Shown here piece after piece: positions 24,648-33,465 of a stretch of DNA of 64,000 bases. The translations under genes were made by a program, and so were the position numbers. Under the pieces are notes generated by a model. That model made no database searches. It had not been told where the DNA came from and saw nothing but the letters and a program-made list of their open reading frames with translations. This DNA comes from an uncultured Subdoligranulum sp. (GTDB lineage Bacteria; Bacillota; Clostridia; Christensenellales; CAG-314), in contig CABUZX010000001.1 in NCBI GenBank assembly GCA_902496185.1, positions 62,001 to 126,000 on the forward strand, in the 5' to 3' direction. Position 1 is the stretch's first letter. Every line of letters starts with the position of its first letter.

Positions 24648-25475
24648 TTAGTCAAAAATCCTTTTTAAAACTTCATCTAGCCTTGTTTTGAGAAAATTAA
24701 AGGTATTTTTTGAAAAGTTGTCATTTAATTTATTTAGCAAAATATTTGCTTCTTTTGCGATTATAAATATTACTTCTTTTGCCTTTTCATAACTAAAAAA
24801 AGTTAAAATTGAAGTTTTTTGCGTATCTTCATCTTTATCGAATAAATCGTCAACAAATTGGTAAATCAAACCTAATTTAACACAAAATTCAGCCAATAAT
24901 TTTTTTGTATCATTTGTTGCCCCTGCCAATATAGCTTGAGAAACGACGGAAGCGCAAATTAATTGCGAGGTTTTTAATTTCGATAATTTTTTATATTCAT
25001 CAAAAGTCAAATTTTCGTTTAATACGTCTATTGATTGGCCGTAAATCATACCTCCAAATCCTGCGCACTTAAAAATATACTTTGACGCATCAAAATAATT
25101 TTGTTCCGCTTTTCCACCTACAATTATTTCTATAGCAGAAGTTAATAGTCCGTCACCAGCCAAAACCGCTTGCGTATCTCCAAATTTTTTTTGACAAGAT
25201 GGTAAACCGCGGCGCTCATCAGCATTATCCATACAAGGTAAATCATCATGAATCAGTGAATAATTGTGTATCAATTCCACAGCTACAGCCAAGCGATGCG
25301 CATTTTTATTGGTTGCGTTTTTAAAAGCTTTAGCCGTATCTAAAGAAAGCAAAAACCTAAAACGCTTTCCTCCAGCAGATATTGCATATAGTCCTGCATT
25401 TAACGCAATACAGTCGGTAGGATAATTTTTGCCGGCCATTTGACTATACATTTTTTCAAAATTTAATTCAATCAT
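24648..25475 (-). CDS. ispA: polyprenyl synthetase (farnesyl/geranylgeranyl diphosphate synthase)
   Basis: A short-chain E-prenyltransferase of 275 residues. The first aspartate-rich motif is DDLPCMDNADERRG (Asp77, 78 and 83), the second is FVDDLFDKDED. The second motif differs from the common DDILD by having F before the final D. It supplies the allylic substrate for UppS (49709-50389). It overlaps xseB by 8 nt and precedes the OLE RNA gene, the standard order. Confidence 0.95.
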   Translation of the reverse strand: MIELNFEKMYSQMAGKNYPTDCIALNAGLYAISAGGKRFRFLLSLDTAKAFKNATNKNAHRLAVAVELIHNYSLIHDDLPCMDNADERRGLPSCQKKFGDTQAVLAGDGLLTSAIEIIVGGKAEQNYFDASKYIFKCAGFGGMIYGQSIDVLNENLTFDEYKKLSKLKTSQLICASVVSQAILAGATNDTKKLLAEFCVKLGLIYQFVDDLFDKDEDTQKTSILTFFSYEKAKEVIFIIAKEANILLNKLNDNFSKNTFNFLKTRLDEVLKRIFD

Positions 25476-25680
25476 TTGTCTCTATCCTACTTTGTAATTC
25501 AACCCATTGCGATTTCAAATCTTGCAATCGTTGAGAATATTTTTCCAAAATTTCTGAACATTGGGTTGAAATTTTTAATCCCTCATCAAATAACTCAAAA
25601 CTTTGTTCAAGCGTAGTGTTTTTATCTTCCAACTTATTGGCTATTTCGTTTAATTTTGTAAGCAATTCTTCAAAATCCAT
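25468..25680 (-). CDS. xseB: exodeoxyribonuclease VII small subunit
   Basis: A 70-residue helical subunit with the family pattern FEELLTKLNEIANKLEDKN and LEQSFELFDEGLK. The start at 25680 has GAGG 6 nt upstream; the open frame extends four codons further without support. The stop and start codons overlap both neighbours, xseA upstream and ispA downstream. Confidence 0.95.
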   Translation of the reverse strand: MDFEELLTKLNEIANKLEDKNTTLEQSFELFDEGLKISTQCSEILEKYSQRLQDLKSQWVELQSRIETND

Positions 25681-26842
25681 GTTTAACCTCATCTACCGTC
25701 GTTTTAATACTTCCATCTGATAAATATATCGTAAGTTTATCTCCCATATTAACATTAGCAACTTCAGAAATTCTTTGTTCGTCTTTAAAAATTAGACCTT
25801 TGCCGTTTTTTAAGGCATTTTGCGGTGAAGTTAGCTCTATCTTTTTTCGCAAAAAATAAAATTCCGAAATCTTTGCTTCAAATTTATTTTGCAACAAAAA
25901 GGAAGTTCGTTCCATCAATAAACTTAAATATGCGCTTATTTTTTCTACTTTGTTTAGCATAGTACTATTCAATTTATTAATAATATTATTATATATACCA
26001 TTTTTATTATAAAACTTTTCAAGAAAAGCATTATATAATCTTTTTAATAACTCTGACAAATCATTATCGACGTTAAAATTGGTAACAATTTCTGCCGCAA
26101 TTGAAGGCGTGCCGGCACGTAAATCAGCGCAAAAATCGCAAATAGAAAAATCAGTTTCGTGCCCTACCGCTGAAATTGTTGGTTTTGAACAATCTTTTAG
26201 CGCTAAAGCAATTTCCTCGCTATCAAAAGCAGATAAATCTTCTTTACTACCTCCTCCGCGAGCAATAATTATTACATCAACGTCTTGCAAGTCTAAATAT
26301 CTTATTCCGTTAGCAATTTGAGTACTTGCGTTTTCACCCTGCACACGTACGTCGTATAAAAATAATTTAGCATATTTATTTCGGCGTGTTACAACGTTAA
26401 AAATATCGTGTAGCACTGCCCCTTTTGCCGAAGTAATAACACCAATATTAAAAATATATTTTGGTAAAGCTTTTTTTCTATCCTCATCAAAAAAACCGAG
26501 TGTTTTTAACTTTTGTTTTAATTCAGTCAATTTTTTAAATTGGGCACCTTCTTCTTCTGTAAACGTTATTTTATTTACAAAAAAACTAACTTTACCAGAT
26601 TTAAGATAAGTGGCACTTCCCTCAACTATTACTTCACAACCGTTTTTTAATCCCGAAATTAACTTGTCTAAATATGCAAAACAATCCATTTGACAAAAAG
26701 CATCTTTTAATGAAAAAAAGATGCTTTCATCTGTAAAACGTAAATTTGAAACTTCACCACAAATACTGACCTTTGCCAACATTGGCTCATTATCAATAAG
26801 AGCTTTTAAAAAATTGTTGTATTGCGAAACGTTAATTATCAT
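25670..26842 (-). CDS. xseA: exodeoxyribonuclease VII large subunit
   Basis: Catalytic subunit of the single-strand-specific nuclease. The N-terminal OB fold includes ICGEVSNLRF and FSLKDA; the catalytic domain has RGGGSKEDLSAFDSEEIA and AVGHETDFSICDFCADLRAGTP shown here in two pieces, both typical. It has 390 residues, at the short end of the family because the C-terminal coiled-coil region is reduced. Its ATG directly follows the folD stop with no Shine-Dalgarno, so translation is probably coupled. Confidence 0.96.
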   Translation of the reverse strand: MIINVSQYNNFLKALIDNEPMLAKVSICGEVSNLRFTDESIFFSLKDAFCQMDCFAYLDKLISGLKNGCEVIVEGSATYLKSGKVSFFVNKITFTEEEGAQFKKLTELKQKLKTLGFFDEDRKKALPKYIFNIGVITSAKGAVLHDIFNVVTRRNKYAKLFLYDVRVQGENASTQIANGIRYLDLQDVDVIIIARGGGSKEDLSAFDSEEIALALKDCSKPTISAVGHETDFSICDFCADLRAGTPSIAAEIVTNFNVDNDLSELLKRLYNAFLEKFYNKNGIYNNIINKLNSTMLNKVEKISAYLSLLMERTSFLLQNKFEAKISEFYFLRKKIELTSPQNALKNGKGLIFKDEQRISEVANVNMGDKLTIYLSDGSIKTTVDEVKHGF

Positions 26843-27703
26843 TTATTTTATTTTGTATTGTCTTTTTGCTGATTTAACTATATTTTCCAACATTATACCG
26901 GTAGTCATTGGACCACAGCCACCCGGCACTGGCGAAATTGCCGATACAAAATTTGAGAGCTCGTCAAATTTTGCATCTCCAACAACTTTGCCGTCAACAA
27001 AATTAGTGCCAATATCCAAAACGATAGATTCCTCTCTTACCATACTTTTATCGAGAAGCCCCGCTTTGCCGGCGCAAAGAATAATTATATCTGCATTTTT
27101 GCATGCTGATCGCAAATTTTTAGTGTGAGTATGACAAACCGTAACGGTTGCATTGGCATTTAACAACATCATCATTAAAGGTTTACCTACTACAGTACTT
27201 CTACCAACGATAGTAACGTTTTTCCCATCAAGTTCAATATTATATTTTTTTAATAATCGCATTGCGCCATAAGGAGTGCAAGGATAGAAAGTATCGTTTT
27301 GATTTTTATTAGTGTACAAATCTGCAATACATTTAGGGGTTTGTCCATCAACGTCTTTTTCCGGCGCAATAGCAAGATTTACTTTTGACGCATCAATATG
27401 CTTTGGAAAAGGTGCAAGCAACATAATACCGTTTACTTCAGGGTTAGTATTTAATTCTTGAATTTTTGATACTACTTGCTCCGTTGTGGATTCTTCAGGC
27501 AAAACCTCATAAGAAGCAAATATGCCTGCTTTTGCGCAAGCGCGTTTATTAGCTAATGCATATTGCAATATTGCATCATTGTCCCCCACGGACAACATAG
27601 CAAAACCAACCGCATAACCGTTTGAAGCTAATTTACTAACTTGAGCAGTTTGTTCTTCCAAAATCTTTTTGTACTCTTCTCTTCCGTCAAATATTTTTGT
27701 CAT
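26843..27703 (-). CDS. folD: methylenetetrahydrofolate dehydrogenase/cyclohydrolase FolD
   Basis: Bifunctional one-carbon enzyme using NADP. Seen are the substrate loop YALANKRACAKAGI with the catalytic lysine, NGIMLLAPFPKHID, the PCTPYGAM motif, the GRSTVVGKP dinucleotide-binding turn and PVPGGCGPMT near the C-terminus. The start at 27703 has GGAG upstream and gives 286 residues, the normal size; the longer frame would run into nusB. Confidence 0.96.
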   Translation of the reverse strand: MTKIFDGREEYKKILEEQTAQVSKLASNGYAVGFAMLSVGDNDAILQYALANKRACAKAGIFASYEVLPEESTTEQVVSKIQELNTNPEVNGIMLLAPFPKHIDASKVNLAIAPEKDVDGQTPKCIADLYTNKNQNDTFYPCTPYGAMRLLKKYNIELDGKNVTIVGRSTVVGKPLMMMLLNANATVTVCHTHTKNLRSACKNADIIILCAGKAGLLDKSMVREESIVLDIGTNFVDGKVVGDAKFDELSNFVSAISPVPGGCGPMTTGIMLENIVKSAKRQYKIK

Positions 27704-27734
27704 ATTGATTATTTCTCCAAAGTAAATTATCGAA

Positions 27735-28148
27735 TTATATTTTTTTTGCGTATTCCGCCAAAATTCCGTTGATAAATCCAGAGCTATTTTCCGTTGAATA
27801 TAATTTGGCAAGATTAACAGCTTCATTAATTACAACAGGTAGCGGTGTAATCTTTGCTTCAAGTTCAAAAAACGCCATCATCAATATTGCAAAATCAACT
27901 TTAAATAGTCGTTCTTCCCTAAATCCTTTTGCTAATTCTGCAACTTTTTGACGATATTTATCAAAGTTGTCAATTACGTTGTTGTAAACGTCCTTTATAT
28001 ACTCCTTATCAGAATCATCAATTTCAAAAACAGTATCATCTGCATCAGTCATTTGAATAAATTGTTCCAACTCCAAATCGTCTTTAGTGTTAGTAAAAAA
28101 ATACTCGTATATCAAACTAAATGCAACCTTTCTCGCATCTTTACGCAT
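27735..28148 (-). CDS. nusB: transcription antitermination factor NusB
   Basis: An all-helical RNA-binding protein of 137 residues that works with NusE at boxA sites. The N-terminal RKDARKVAFSLIYEY block and the C-terminal PLPVVINEAVNLAKLYS and GFINGIL blocks are diagnostic. I start at the ATG at 28148; GGAGG lies 12 nt upstream, a long spacing. It precedes folD, as in the usual asp23-nusB-folD-xseAB-ispA order. Confidence 0.94.
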   Translation of the reverse strand: MRKDARKVAFSLIYEYFFTNTKDDLELEQFIQMTDADDTVFEIDDSDKEYIKDVYNNVIDNFDKYRQKVAELAKGFREERLFKVDFAILMMAFFELEAKITPLPVVINEAVNLAKLYSTENSSGFINGILAEYAKKI

Positions 28149-28179
28149 AATAATGCATTGCCTCCAATGTAAATTCACA

Positions 28180-28208
28180 AACCCTTTGGCAAAAAAAGCC
28201 AAAGGGTT
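28180..28208. other. perfect hairpin between asp23 and nusB
   Basis: An 11-bp perfect stem, AACCCTTTGGC with GCCAAAGGGTT, with a loop of seven identical bases. It is G+C-rich for this region, but no T tract follows on the minus strand, so it may be a processing or partial-termination site between the spoIIIA-asp23 genes and nusB. Confidence 0.6.
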
Positions 28209-28218
28209 CCTTTGTTGT

Positions 28219-28563
28219 CTAATCCGGTTTAGTATCCGTTTTTACCTCAATGATATGAACGTTAATTTCTTTAACTTTAAAGTCAACCATTGTATCAAAG
28301 GCATTTTTAATCGCATGTTGAATATTAAACGCAACTTCCGGCACTTTGATATCTGGGCGAACTTTTACGTATACGTCAACGTAAATCAAGTGATTTATGG
28401 TTTCGATTTTAACCATCTTTTGTCTTTTTGCAGATTTAAGATCATTGATGTCAAAATCTACTACGCCATCAACTTCCTTAATGGCGCACAAAACAAGATT
28501 ATACAATATATCGCTACTGTATACAACTTTGCCTTTTTCATCACTTTTAGAAATTACCTTCAT
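28219..28563 (-). CDS. Asp23/Gls24 family envelope stress protein
   Basis: A 114-residue member of the Asp23/Gls24 (YloU/YqhY) family. Seen are GKVVYSSDILYNLVLCAIKEVDGV at the N-terminus and VPEVAFNIQHAIKNAFDTMVD with VKEINVHIIEV at the C-terminus. The position between spoIIIAH and nusB matches YqhY of B. subtilis, which is linked to lipid metabolism control. GAGG precedes the ATG at 28563. Confidence 0.9.
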   Translation of the reverse strand: MKVISKSDEKGKVVYSSDILYNLVLCAIKEVDGVVDFDINDLKSAKRQKMVKIETINHLIYVDVYVKVRPDIKVPEVAFNIQHAIKNAFDTMVDFKVKEINVHIIEVKTDTKPD

Positions 28564-28620
28564 AAAATTTTCCTCAAGTAAATTATAACACATTTCAGAT
28601 CAAAATACAATCTTTTTAAA

Positions 28621-29106
28621 TCAAATGGATAATATTTTTACATAATCAGGCGAAACGCCTAATTCTTCTACTATTGTATTATAAATTATAGCAGTATCTT
28701 GTAAAGTAAGATTTTCCTTAGAAGCAATGACGTTGACGTTTTGACTATCCACACCAATAGTCACAACAAAATCGTTGTAACCTTTTGCTTTAAGTAAACT
28801 TTCAAGCAAAAGCTCTGTTTCCATTAATTCTACTATTTTTTGTTTTTGAGCAGTTGCATTTGCGCGCGCTTCGGAATATTCGTCGCCCTCTACGGCAATA
28901 ATGGAATCAAGATTAGCAATTTCTTCCCTACGCATTTCATCCCAATTTTCTCTGTAGGTAGTAAAGAACGTGCTTGCAGAAACAAGATCATCGCCATCAC
29001 TGCTACCGCTTTGCTCGGTTCCAAGCAAAGCAAAGTTGAGATATGCTGCCACAGCCAACACCAACAACATAGTTACAGCCAGAATAATTTTTTTACCTTT
29101 TGTCAT
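28621..29106 (-). CDS. spoIIIAH: stage III sporulation protein AH
   Basis: Mother-cell membrane protein that binds forespore SpoIIQ and forms part of the feeding-tube channel. One N-terminal membrane segment (residues 7-29), a charged helical stretch, then a YscJ/FliF-like domain near residues 95-161 ending VSPDYVKILSI. It has 161 residues. A GGAGGTG ribosome binding site precedes the ATG. It is the last spoIIIA gene. Confidence 0.94.
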   Translation of the reverse strand: MTKGKKIILAVTMLLVLAVAAYLNFALLGTEQSGSSDGDDLVSASTFFTTYRENWDEMRREEIANLDSIIAVEGDEYSEARANATAQKQKIVELMETELLLESLLKAKGYNDFVVTIGVDSQNVNVIASKENLTLQDTAIIYNTIVEELGVSPDYVKILSI

Positions 29107-29119
29107 AAAAACACCTCCA

Positions 29120-29656
29120 TTACGTTTTAAAAGTAAAAACTTCTATTTTGTCATAGGTTACACCCAACAATATTTGTACCGTTCTAACAATGTTTAAACG
29201 AACAACAGCATTGGACGCTCCCTTTGCAACCACCACTACGCCTTTTATTTCGGGCATTATTTCTTTAAGCACAACAGGTTCTCCTTTGTATAAAATTAAT
29301 TCTTCAGTAGTTAAACCGTTTGAAGTTTCCGTTATAGTTTCGTAAGCATAAGATTTTTCAATACCACTCTCAAAAGTAATTGCGACCGTTGCCTTACCAA
29401 CTCCCTCTATATTACTTATCGTATTTGCAAGTTTAGCTTCAAGATTATTTACGTAATCACCAAAAGTTTTAAGGGTTGTAGTTGCCGTTTCTTGCTTATC
29501 AAATAAATTAAAATCAGAAAGAAAGACTACCAATACAACCGCACAAATAACAACAGCTATCAATATTTCTAAAAACTTTACAGTACTTTTTTTAAATACG
29601 GTTTTTCCATTAGAAGTTTTAAAATCTTGATTTGGCTTATTTTCATTGTCCGTCAT
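29120..29656 (-). CDS. spoIIIAG: stage III sporulation protein AG
   Basis: A 178-residue protein with one membrane segment near residues 28-48 and a ring-building domain in the second half (GVGKATVAITFESG, IKGVVVVAKGASNAVVRL). In Bacillus SpoIIIAG forms a large ring in the intermembrane space. The first 25 residues are polar. It overlaps spoIIIAF by 4 nt. Confidence 0.94.
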   Translation of the reverse strand: MTDNENKPNQDFKTSNGKTVFKKSTVKFLEILIAVVICAVVLVVFLSDFNLFDKQETATTTLKTFGDYVNNLEAKLANTISNIEGVGKATVAITFESGIEKSYAYETITETSNGLTTEELILYKGEPVVLKEIMPEIKGVVVVAKGASNAVVRLNIVRTVQILLGVTYDKIEVFTFKT

Positions 29657-30135
29657 AGAATAAATACCTGCTTTATAGAAACTCCTGCAACATCAGCAAC
29701 AACCTCAATTATCCTTTCTACATCTATTTTATTTCCATTGATTTCCTTTATTACTGCATTGTCCAAATTTATAGTAATTTTTTCTATTTTTAAAAACGTC
29801 TCATCATCTTGCGCAATAATTATTACTTCACAATTAAATACACCGTGTTCCTCTAAAGATTTTTTTAACTGTTCTTCCATCGTTTTTAATCTTATTTCAA
29901 AAATAGTATTTGATAAATCTGAATCCATTGAGTATTCTTTGTCTGTAAAATAGCTTGATACGTCTATTGTCCCATCAAACAAAGTTGGCAATGGTGAAGC
30001 TATCACCAAAACAGTAATAAAAGCCAAGACTCCTTTTATAACTTTTGAAGTTTGTCCTGTAGGTATAATTATATCGGCAAGGACCGAGAAAACAATCATT
30101 CCTACTATACTTAAAATCCATGAAGTTAGATTCAT
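29653..30135 (-). CDS. spoIIIAF: stage III sporulation protein AF
   Basis: A 160-residue protein with two membrane segments at the N-terminus (about 6-24 and 33-52) and a soluble ring-building domain with the pattern ITINLDNAV and VERIIEVVADVAGVS. The segment IIPTGQTSKVIKGVLAFI between the two helices is typical. It lies 9 nt after spoIIIAE. Confidence 0.93.
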   Translation of the reverse strand: MNLTSWILSIVGMIVFSVLADIIIPTGQTSKVIKGVLAFITVLVIASPLPTLFDGTIDVSSYFTDKEYSMDSDLSNTIFEIRLKTMEEQLKKSLEEHGVFNCEVIIIAQDDETFLKIEKITINLDNAVIKEINGNKIDVERIIEVVADVAGVSIKQVFIL

Positions 30136-30144
30136 TAATTTACC

Positions 30145-31338
30145 CTAAAAAACGTTTGCAGAAAAAATCATCATCATTATCAATAAAAACAACATAAAGG
30201 TTACAGCTAAAACAGAAGCCAACAAGATAGACAAGCTCTTACAAATATCAACCAAAAAACCCACTATCGACTTGTCTGCGATAGGTTCAGTCAGCGCCGT
30301 TACTATATTTAATCCAATATTAAAAACAATAATATGGATTATTGGAGACAAAACAATAGACAACACTATCAACAAACCTACGACTCCAAAACTGTTTTTT
30401 ATAAGTACACAACTTGTCAGAATTAAATCAAAACCGTCGGCAAGATATCCGCCCAATATCGGAATATAAGCTTTTGTAGCAAATTTAGCAGCCCTAATAC
30501 TAACACCGTCAATTGTAGCCGCAGTCAAGCCTTGTATTGCCAAAAAACCAGTAAAAACCGTAAAAGTAATGCCGAGTATCCAACTGCTGACTTTTTTAAA
30601 AAAATTTGCTAACTGATGCAATTTTATTTCTTGCGAAAGATTAGAAATTATACAAAATACAACACAAAAAACAAACATGGGCAAAACTACACCAGAAACG
30701 ATCTCCGTTACTCCTTCCGACAAAAGCGCTACAGCAGGAGTATAAACCTTAGAACTGACTTTTGCCCCAGTTGCCGTCATTAAGGTTATTAAAATCGGCA
30801 TAGAAATATTTGATAAACCTTTAATAGAATAAATTGCCTCTTTTGCAATGTTATATAAATCCCATACTCCCGTCAAAAGCAAGAGTAAAACGGTAGAGAA
30901 AAAGAAAAAATTTATTAAATTTCCGGTACTTTCATTTAGCAAATTTGATCTTGTTTTTCCTATTACTCCTGACAAAATACAAATTACAGCTATTCCCGTC
31001 AATACGGGAAAAAGATTTTCTAATTTTACTAAAAATATATTTAACAAATATTGCAAAAAAGAAGTTGCATCAGTTGAAAAATTGCCAGATAAAATATCTT
31101 TTGTTGTCGAAAAAATACTCCCATTAAATAATCCGTAATTTTCCTCTGCGTGCTCTTCTAAAAAACTTTGAAAAGTATCCCAATCTATTTCATCTAACTG
31201 CTGGTTTATCGTATTATCAAGTTCTTCCTCAATATCATTATTTTCTGTAAAAGATTTACCTATTGCTTCCCCCGAAGGCCTACCTAAAAAAAACAGGATA
31301 CAAAAGATAAGCAACAACAAAAAAAGAATTTTTTTCAT
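30145..31338 (-). CDS. spoIIIAE: stage III sporulation protein AE
   Basis: The largest membrane protein of the SpoIIIA complex, 397 residues, with a signal-like N-terminus and about eight membrane segments. Conserved blocks are ISMPILITLMTATGAKV, GVSIRAAKFATKAYIPILGGYLADGFD (in part) and SPIIHIIVFN. It overlaps spoIIIAD by 4 nt. Confidence 0.95.
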   Translation of the reverse strand: MKKILFLLLLIFCILFFLGRPSGEAIGKSFTENNDIEEELDNTINQQLDEIDWDTFQSFLEEHAEENYGLFNGSIFSTTKDILSGNFSTDATSFLQYLLNIFLVKLENLFPVLTGIAVICILSGVIGKTRSNLLNESTGNLINFFFFSTVLLLLLTGVWDLYNIAKEAIYSIKGLSNISMPILITLMTATGAKVSSKVYTPAVALLSEGVTEIVSGVVLPMFVFCVVFCIISNLSQEIKLHQLANFFKKVSSWILGITFTVFTGFLAIQGLTAATIDGVSIRAAKFATKAYIPILGGYLADGFDLILTSCVLIKNSFGVVGLLIVLSIVLSPIIHIIVFNIGLNIVTALTEPIADKSIVGFLVDICKSLSILLASVLAVTFMLFLLIMMMIFSANVF

Positions 31339-31721
31339 GGTAAAATCTCCACTATTATATTGACTAACGTTTTAATAATAGGTAACGCCAACACCATTAT
31401 AGTAACCTTTCCGGCTAATATAATTTTATTTCCTATGCTTTTGCAATCACTATCTTCACAAATACTATTTCCAAACTCTGCAAGGTAACCTACTCCTATA
31501 ATTTTTAATACATTACTAAAAATACTTTTATTTATATTTGTTGCTTCGGCAATTGAGTAAAAAGAATAAACTACTTCAAACAATTCATCTGCTACCATTA
31601 AAATAATTAAAATGGTTGTCCCAACCCCCAACACCATTGCAAGTTCTGGACGGAGCGGTTTTAATACAACTATAGCTATCACTGCAATCAAGGCAATTGC
31701 GATAATTTTTAACAAATCCAT
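31335..31721 (-). CDS. spoIIIAD: stage III sporulation protein AD
   Basis: A 128-residue membrane protein with three to four hydrophobic segments and the conserved stretch KIIGVGYLAEFGNSICEDS followed by IGNKIILAGKV. It overlaps spoIIIAC by 13 nt. Confidence 0.95.
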   Translation of the reverse strand: MDLLKIIAIALIAVIAIVVLKPLRPELAMVLGVGTTILIILMVADELFEVVYSFYSIAEATNINKSIFSNVLKIIGVGYLAEFGNSICEDSDCKSIGNKIILAGKVTIMVLALPIIKTLVNIIVEILP

Positions 31722-31924
31722 ATAGGTAAATTCAATTCAAAAAGATCCTTTATCGTATCAAAAAGCTCTATTACCATATCAACTACAATAAATAAAACTA
31801 ATATCAACCCAGCAATCGTAACTAAAGTTGCAATATCATCTCGATCCGATTTTTTTAACAAAATACTTATTATTGCCGTTAAAAGCCCAATAGCGGCAAT
31901 TTTTAAAATTACGTTTATATCCAT
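31709..31924 (-). CDS. spoIIIAC: stage III sporulation protein AC
   Basis: A 71-residue protein of two membrane helices separated by the polar loop KKSDRDDIATLVTIAG, which is typical of the family. It lies between spoIIIAB and spoIIIAD. Confidence 0.94.
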   Translation of the reverse strand: MDINVILKIAAIGLLTAIISILLKKSDRDDIATLVTIAGLILVLFIVVDMVIELFDTIKDLFELNLPIWIC

Positions 31925-31929
31925 TTTAA

Positions 31930-32430
31930 TTACACCATTAAAATACTCAAAAAAACACCCGTAAGCATCCCCAGTTTACTATACATTTTGCCTTTTTTTT
32001 CATAAGTACTTTTAGCTTCTTCCAGTTGCTTTAAAAAATAGTATTTATAAGTACTCAATTGGGTTTTTTGACTTATCACGTCGCTTTTACCTAAAACGTT
32101 TAAAAAATCGTTTATATATCTTGATTGTTCATCTGTTATCAAAGGAATTATATTCTTAAGGACAAATTCGAACTTACTATTTTTTTCATAACATTCACCA
32201 AAACCTTTTTTTAACATAATATCACTAAATTCTTTTGAAGATCCACGAGAAAATTCCACAACAAAACTGTTTAAATCTTTTTGAAAAAATTCAAGATTAG
32301 CCTCGTAGTTATTGCAAAATGTTACAAAATCAAAAAAAAGCACTTCTCGTGACTTGTATCTTTTGCAGACCGCGACCCCCATATATGAGCAAAGGAAAGT
32401 CATAATAATACATAAAAATACCTTAATCAT
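31930..32430 (-). CDS. spoIIIAB: stage III sporulation protein AB
   Basis: A 166-residue protein with membrane segments at both ends and a helical soluble middle, the GspF-like layout of SpoIIIAB. Conserved pieces are GVAVCKRYKSR near the N-terminus, GKSDVISQ in the middle and KLGMLTGVFLSILMV at the end. It overlaps spoIIIAA by 4 nt. Confidence 0.93.
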   Translation of the reverse strand: MIKVFLCIIMTFLCSYMGVAVCKRYKSREVLFFDFVTFCNNYEANLEFFQKDLNSFVVEFSRGSSKEFSDIMLKKGFGECYEKNSKFEFVLKNIIPLITDEQSRYINDFLNVLGKSDVISQKTQLSTYKYYFLKQLEEAKSTYEKKGKMYSKLGMLTGVFLSILMV

Positions 32431-33356
32431 AATACCCTTTCTAATTTTTCATCAAAAACACCTTCTATCGTTCCAGCGCCAAGTCTGTCACTAAGCAACA
32501 CAATAAAATCGAAAATAGCTTCAAAGCTTGACAGCTCCAATTTTGTTAATGCGTTAAAAACACTATCGGCATGAATTGAGGCAAAAATTTTTACACCACT
32601 TTGCGCAACCATTTTAATTAAATCCAAATCATTTTTAAATATTTCGTCACAAACAATCAGTTCTGGCGACATTGACCTAATACCCCATTCAAAGGCAAAT
32701 TTTTTAGAGCAGTTCGTCAATACGTCACAAGTATCGTTGAGAGCAAAAGATGATTTACCATCTTTGATTCCCGAAAGTTCTTCTCGTTCATCCACAATAA
32801 GAGTATTTATTTTTTTATCTCGCAGTTGATAAATCATATCTCTTAAAAAAGTTGTTTTACCACACGACGGTCTCGAAACCACCAAGACGCTTTTTAATGG
32901 GTCGGAAAAATATTTCTTTACTTTAAACGAACAATTTTTTATCTCGTGAGGTATACGAATGTTTATAGAAGAAAAATTTTTAAGACTGATTATCTTTTCG
33001 TTGTTTAAAACTACTTCTCCACAAACTCCTATTCTTGTCCCTCCTAAATAAGGTAAAAAGCCGTTTAAAAGTTGACCTATATATGCATAAACAGATTTAT
33101 TGCAAGCCAAAAAAACTATCTCTTCCACTTCTTCTTTACTTGGCAAAACCGCTAATTGCTTGTCCAATACAATTCCGTTTTTGCCTAAAAAGCATTGATT
33201 GTTTAAAAACTTAAGCAAAATAGGTTGAGCCACTCTGATCCTTATTTCACACAAATCTTTTAGATTGATTTTTTCAAATGCCTTACGCCATTCGTATGGA
33301 AAAATTTTTAAAATATTTTCAATAGCATACAAATTTGCAAAATCGGGTTTGTCCAT
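32427..33356 (-). CDS. spoIIIAA: stage III sporulation protein AA, secretion-type ATPase
   Basis: The motor ATPase of the SpoIIIA-SpoIIQ complex, 309 residues. Seen are an EIRIRVAQP N-terminal block, the Walker A loop SRPSCGKTTFLRD, Walker B-like LIVDEREEL, and the later block SPELIVCDEI. Positions before GKTT differ from the textbook P-loop, but a serine there is common in Clostridia. No Shine-Dalgarno is present and a sigma-E-like -10 element ends 5 nt before the ATG, so the mRNA is probably leaderless. It heads an eight-gene spoIIIA set whose genes overlap or nearly touch. Confidence 0.96.
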   Translation of the reverse strand: MDKPDFANLYAIENILKIFPYEWRKAFEKINLKDLCEIRIRVAQPILLKFLNNQCFLGKNGIVLDKQLAVLPSKEEVEEIVFLACNKSVYAYIGQLLNGFLPYLGGTRIGVCGEVVLNNEKIISLKNFSSINIRIPHEIKNCSFKVKKYFSDPLKSVLVVSRPSCGKTTFLRDMIYQLRDKKINTLIVDEREELSGIKDGKSSFALNDTCDVLTNCSKKFAFEWGIRSMSPELIVCDEIFKNDLDLIKMVAQSGVKIFASIHADSVFNALTKLELSSFEAIFDFIVLLSDRLGAGTIEGVFDEKLERVL

Positions 33357-33361
33357 AATAA

Positions 33362-33389
33362 ATTGTATTTTTTTTAAACAAGTTTATGA
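33362..33389 (-). promoter_or_regulatory. sigma-E-like promoter of the spoIIIA operon
   Basis: TCATAAA at 33383-33389 (two mismatches to the -35 consensus), 13-nt spacer, AATACAAT at 33362-33369 (one mismatch to CATACAHT). It ends 5 nt before the spoIIIAA ATG and lies just after the efp terminator. Confidence 0.6.
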
Positions 33390-33402
33390 CAAAAAAAATA
33401 AT

Positions 33403-33433
33403 AAAAAAATCCTTGCATTTGCAAGGATTTTTT
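33403..33433. terminator. terminator of the rimP-efp operon
   Basis: A perfect 13-bp stem (33404-33416 with 33421-33433), loop of four, A and T runs on both sides. It lies 33 nt past the efp stop and isolates spoIIIA from the upstream operon. Confidence 0.92.
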
Positions 33434-33465
33434 CCATCAAAATATTTTTGTATTATTTAATTAAA

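Noticed and set aside
32860..32900. Degenerate P-loop in SpoIIIAA as a sign of lost ATPase activity
   Set aside because: The GKTT core and acidic Walker B residues are intact, and a serine in place of the first glycine is common in clostridial SpoIIIAA.
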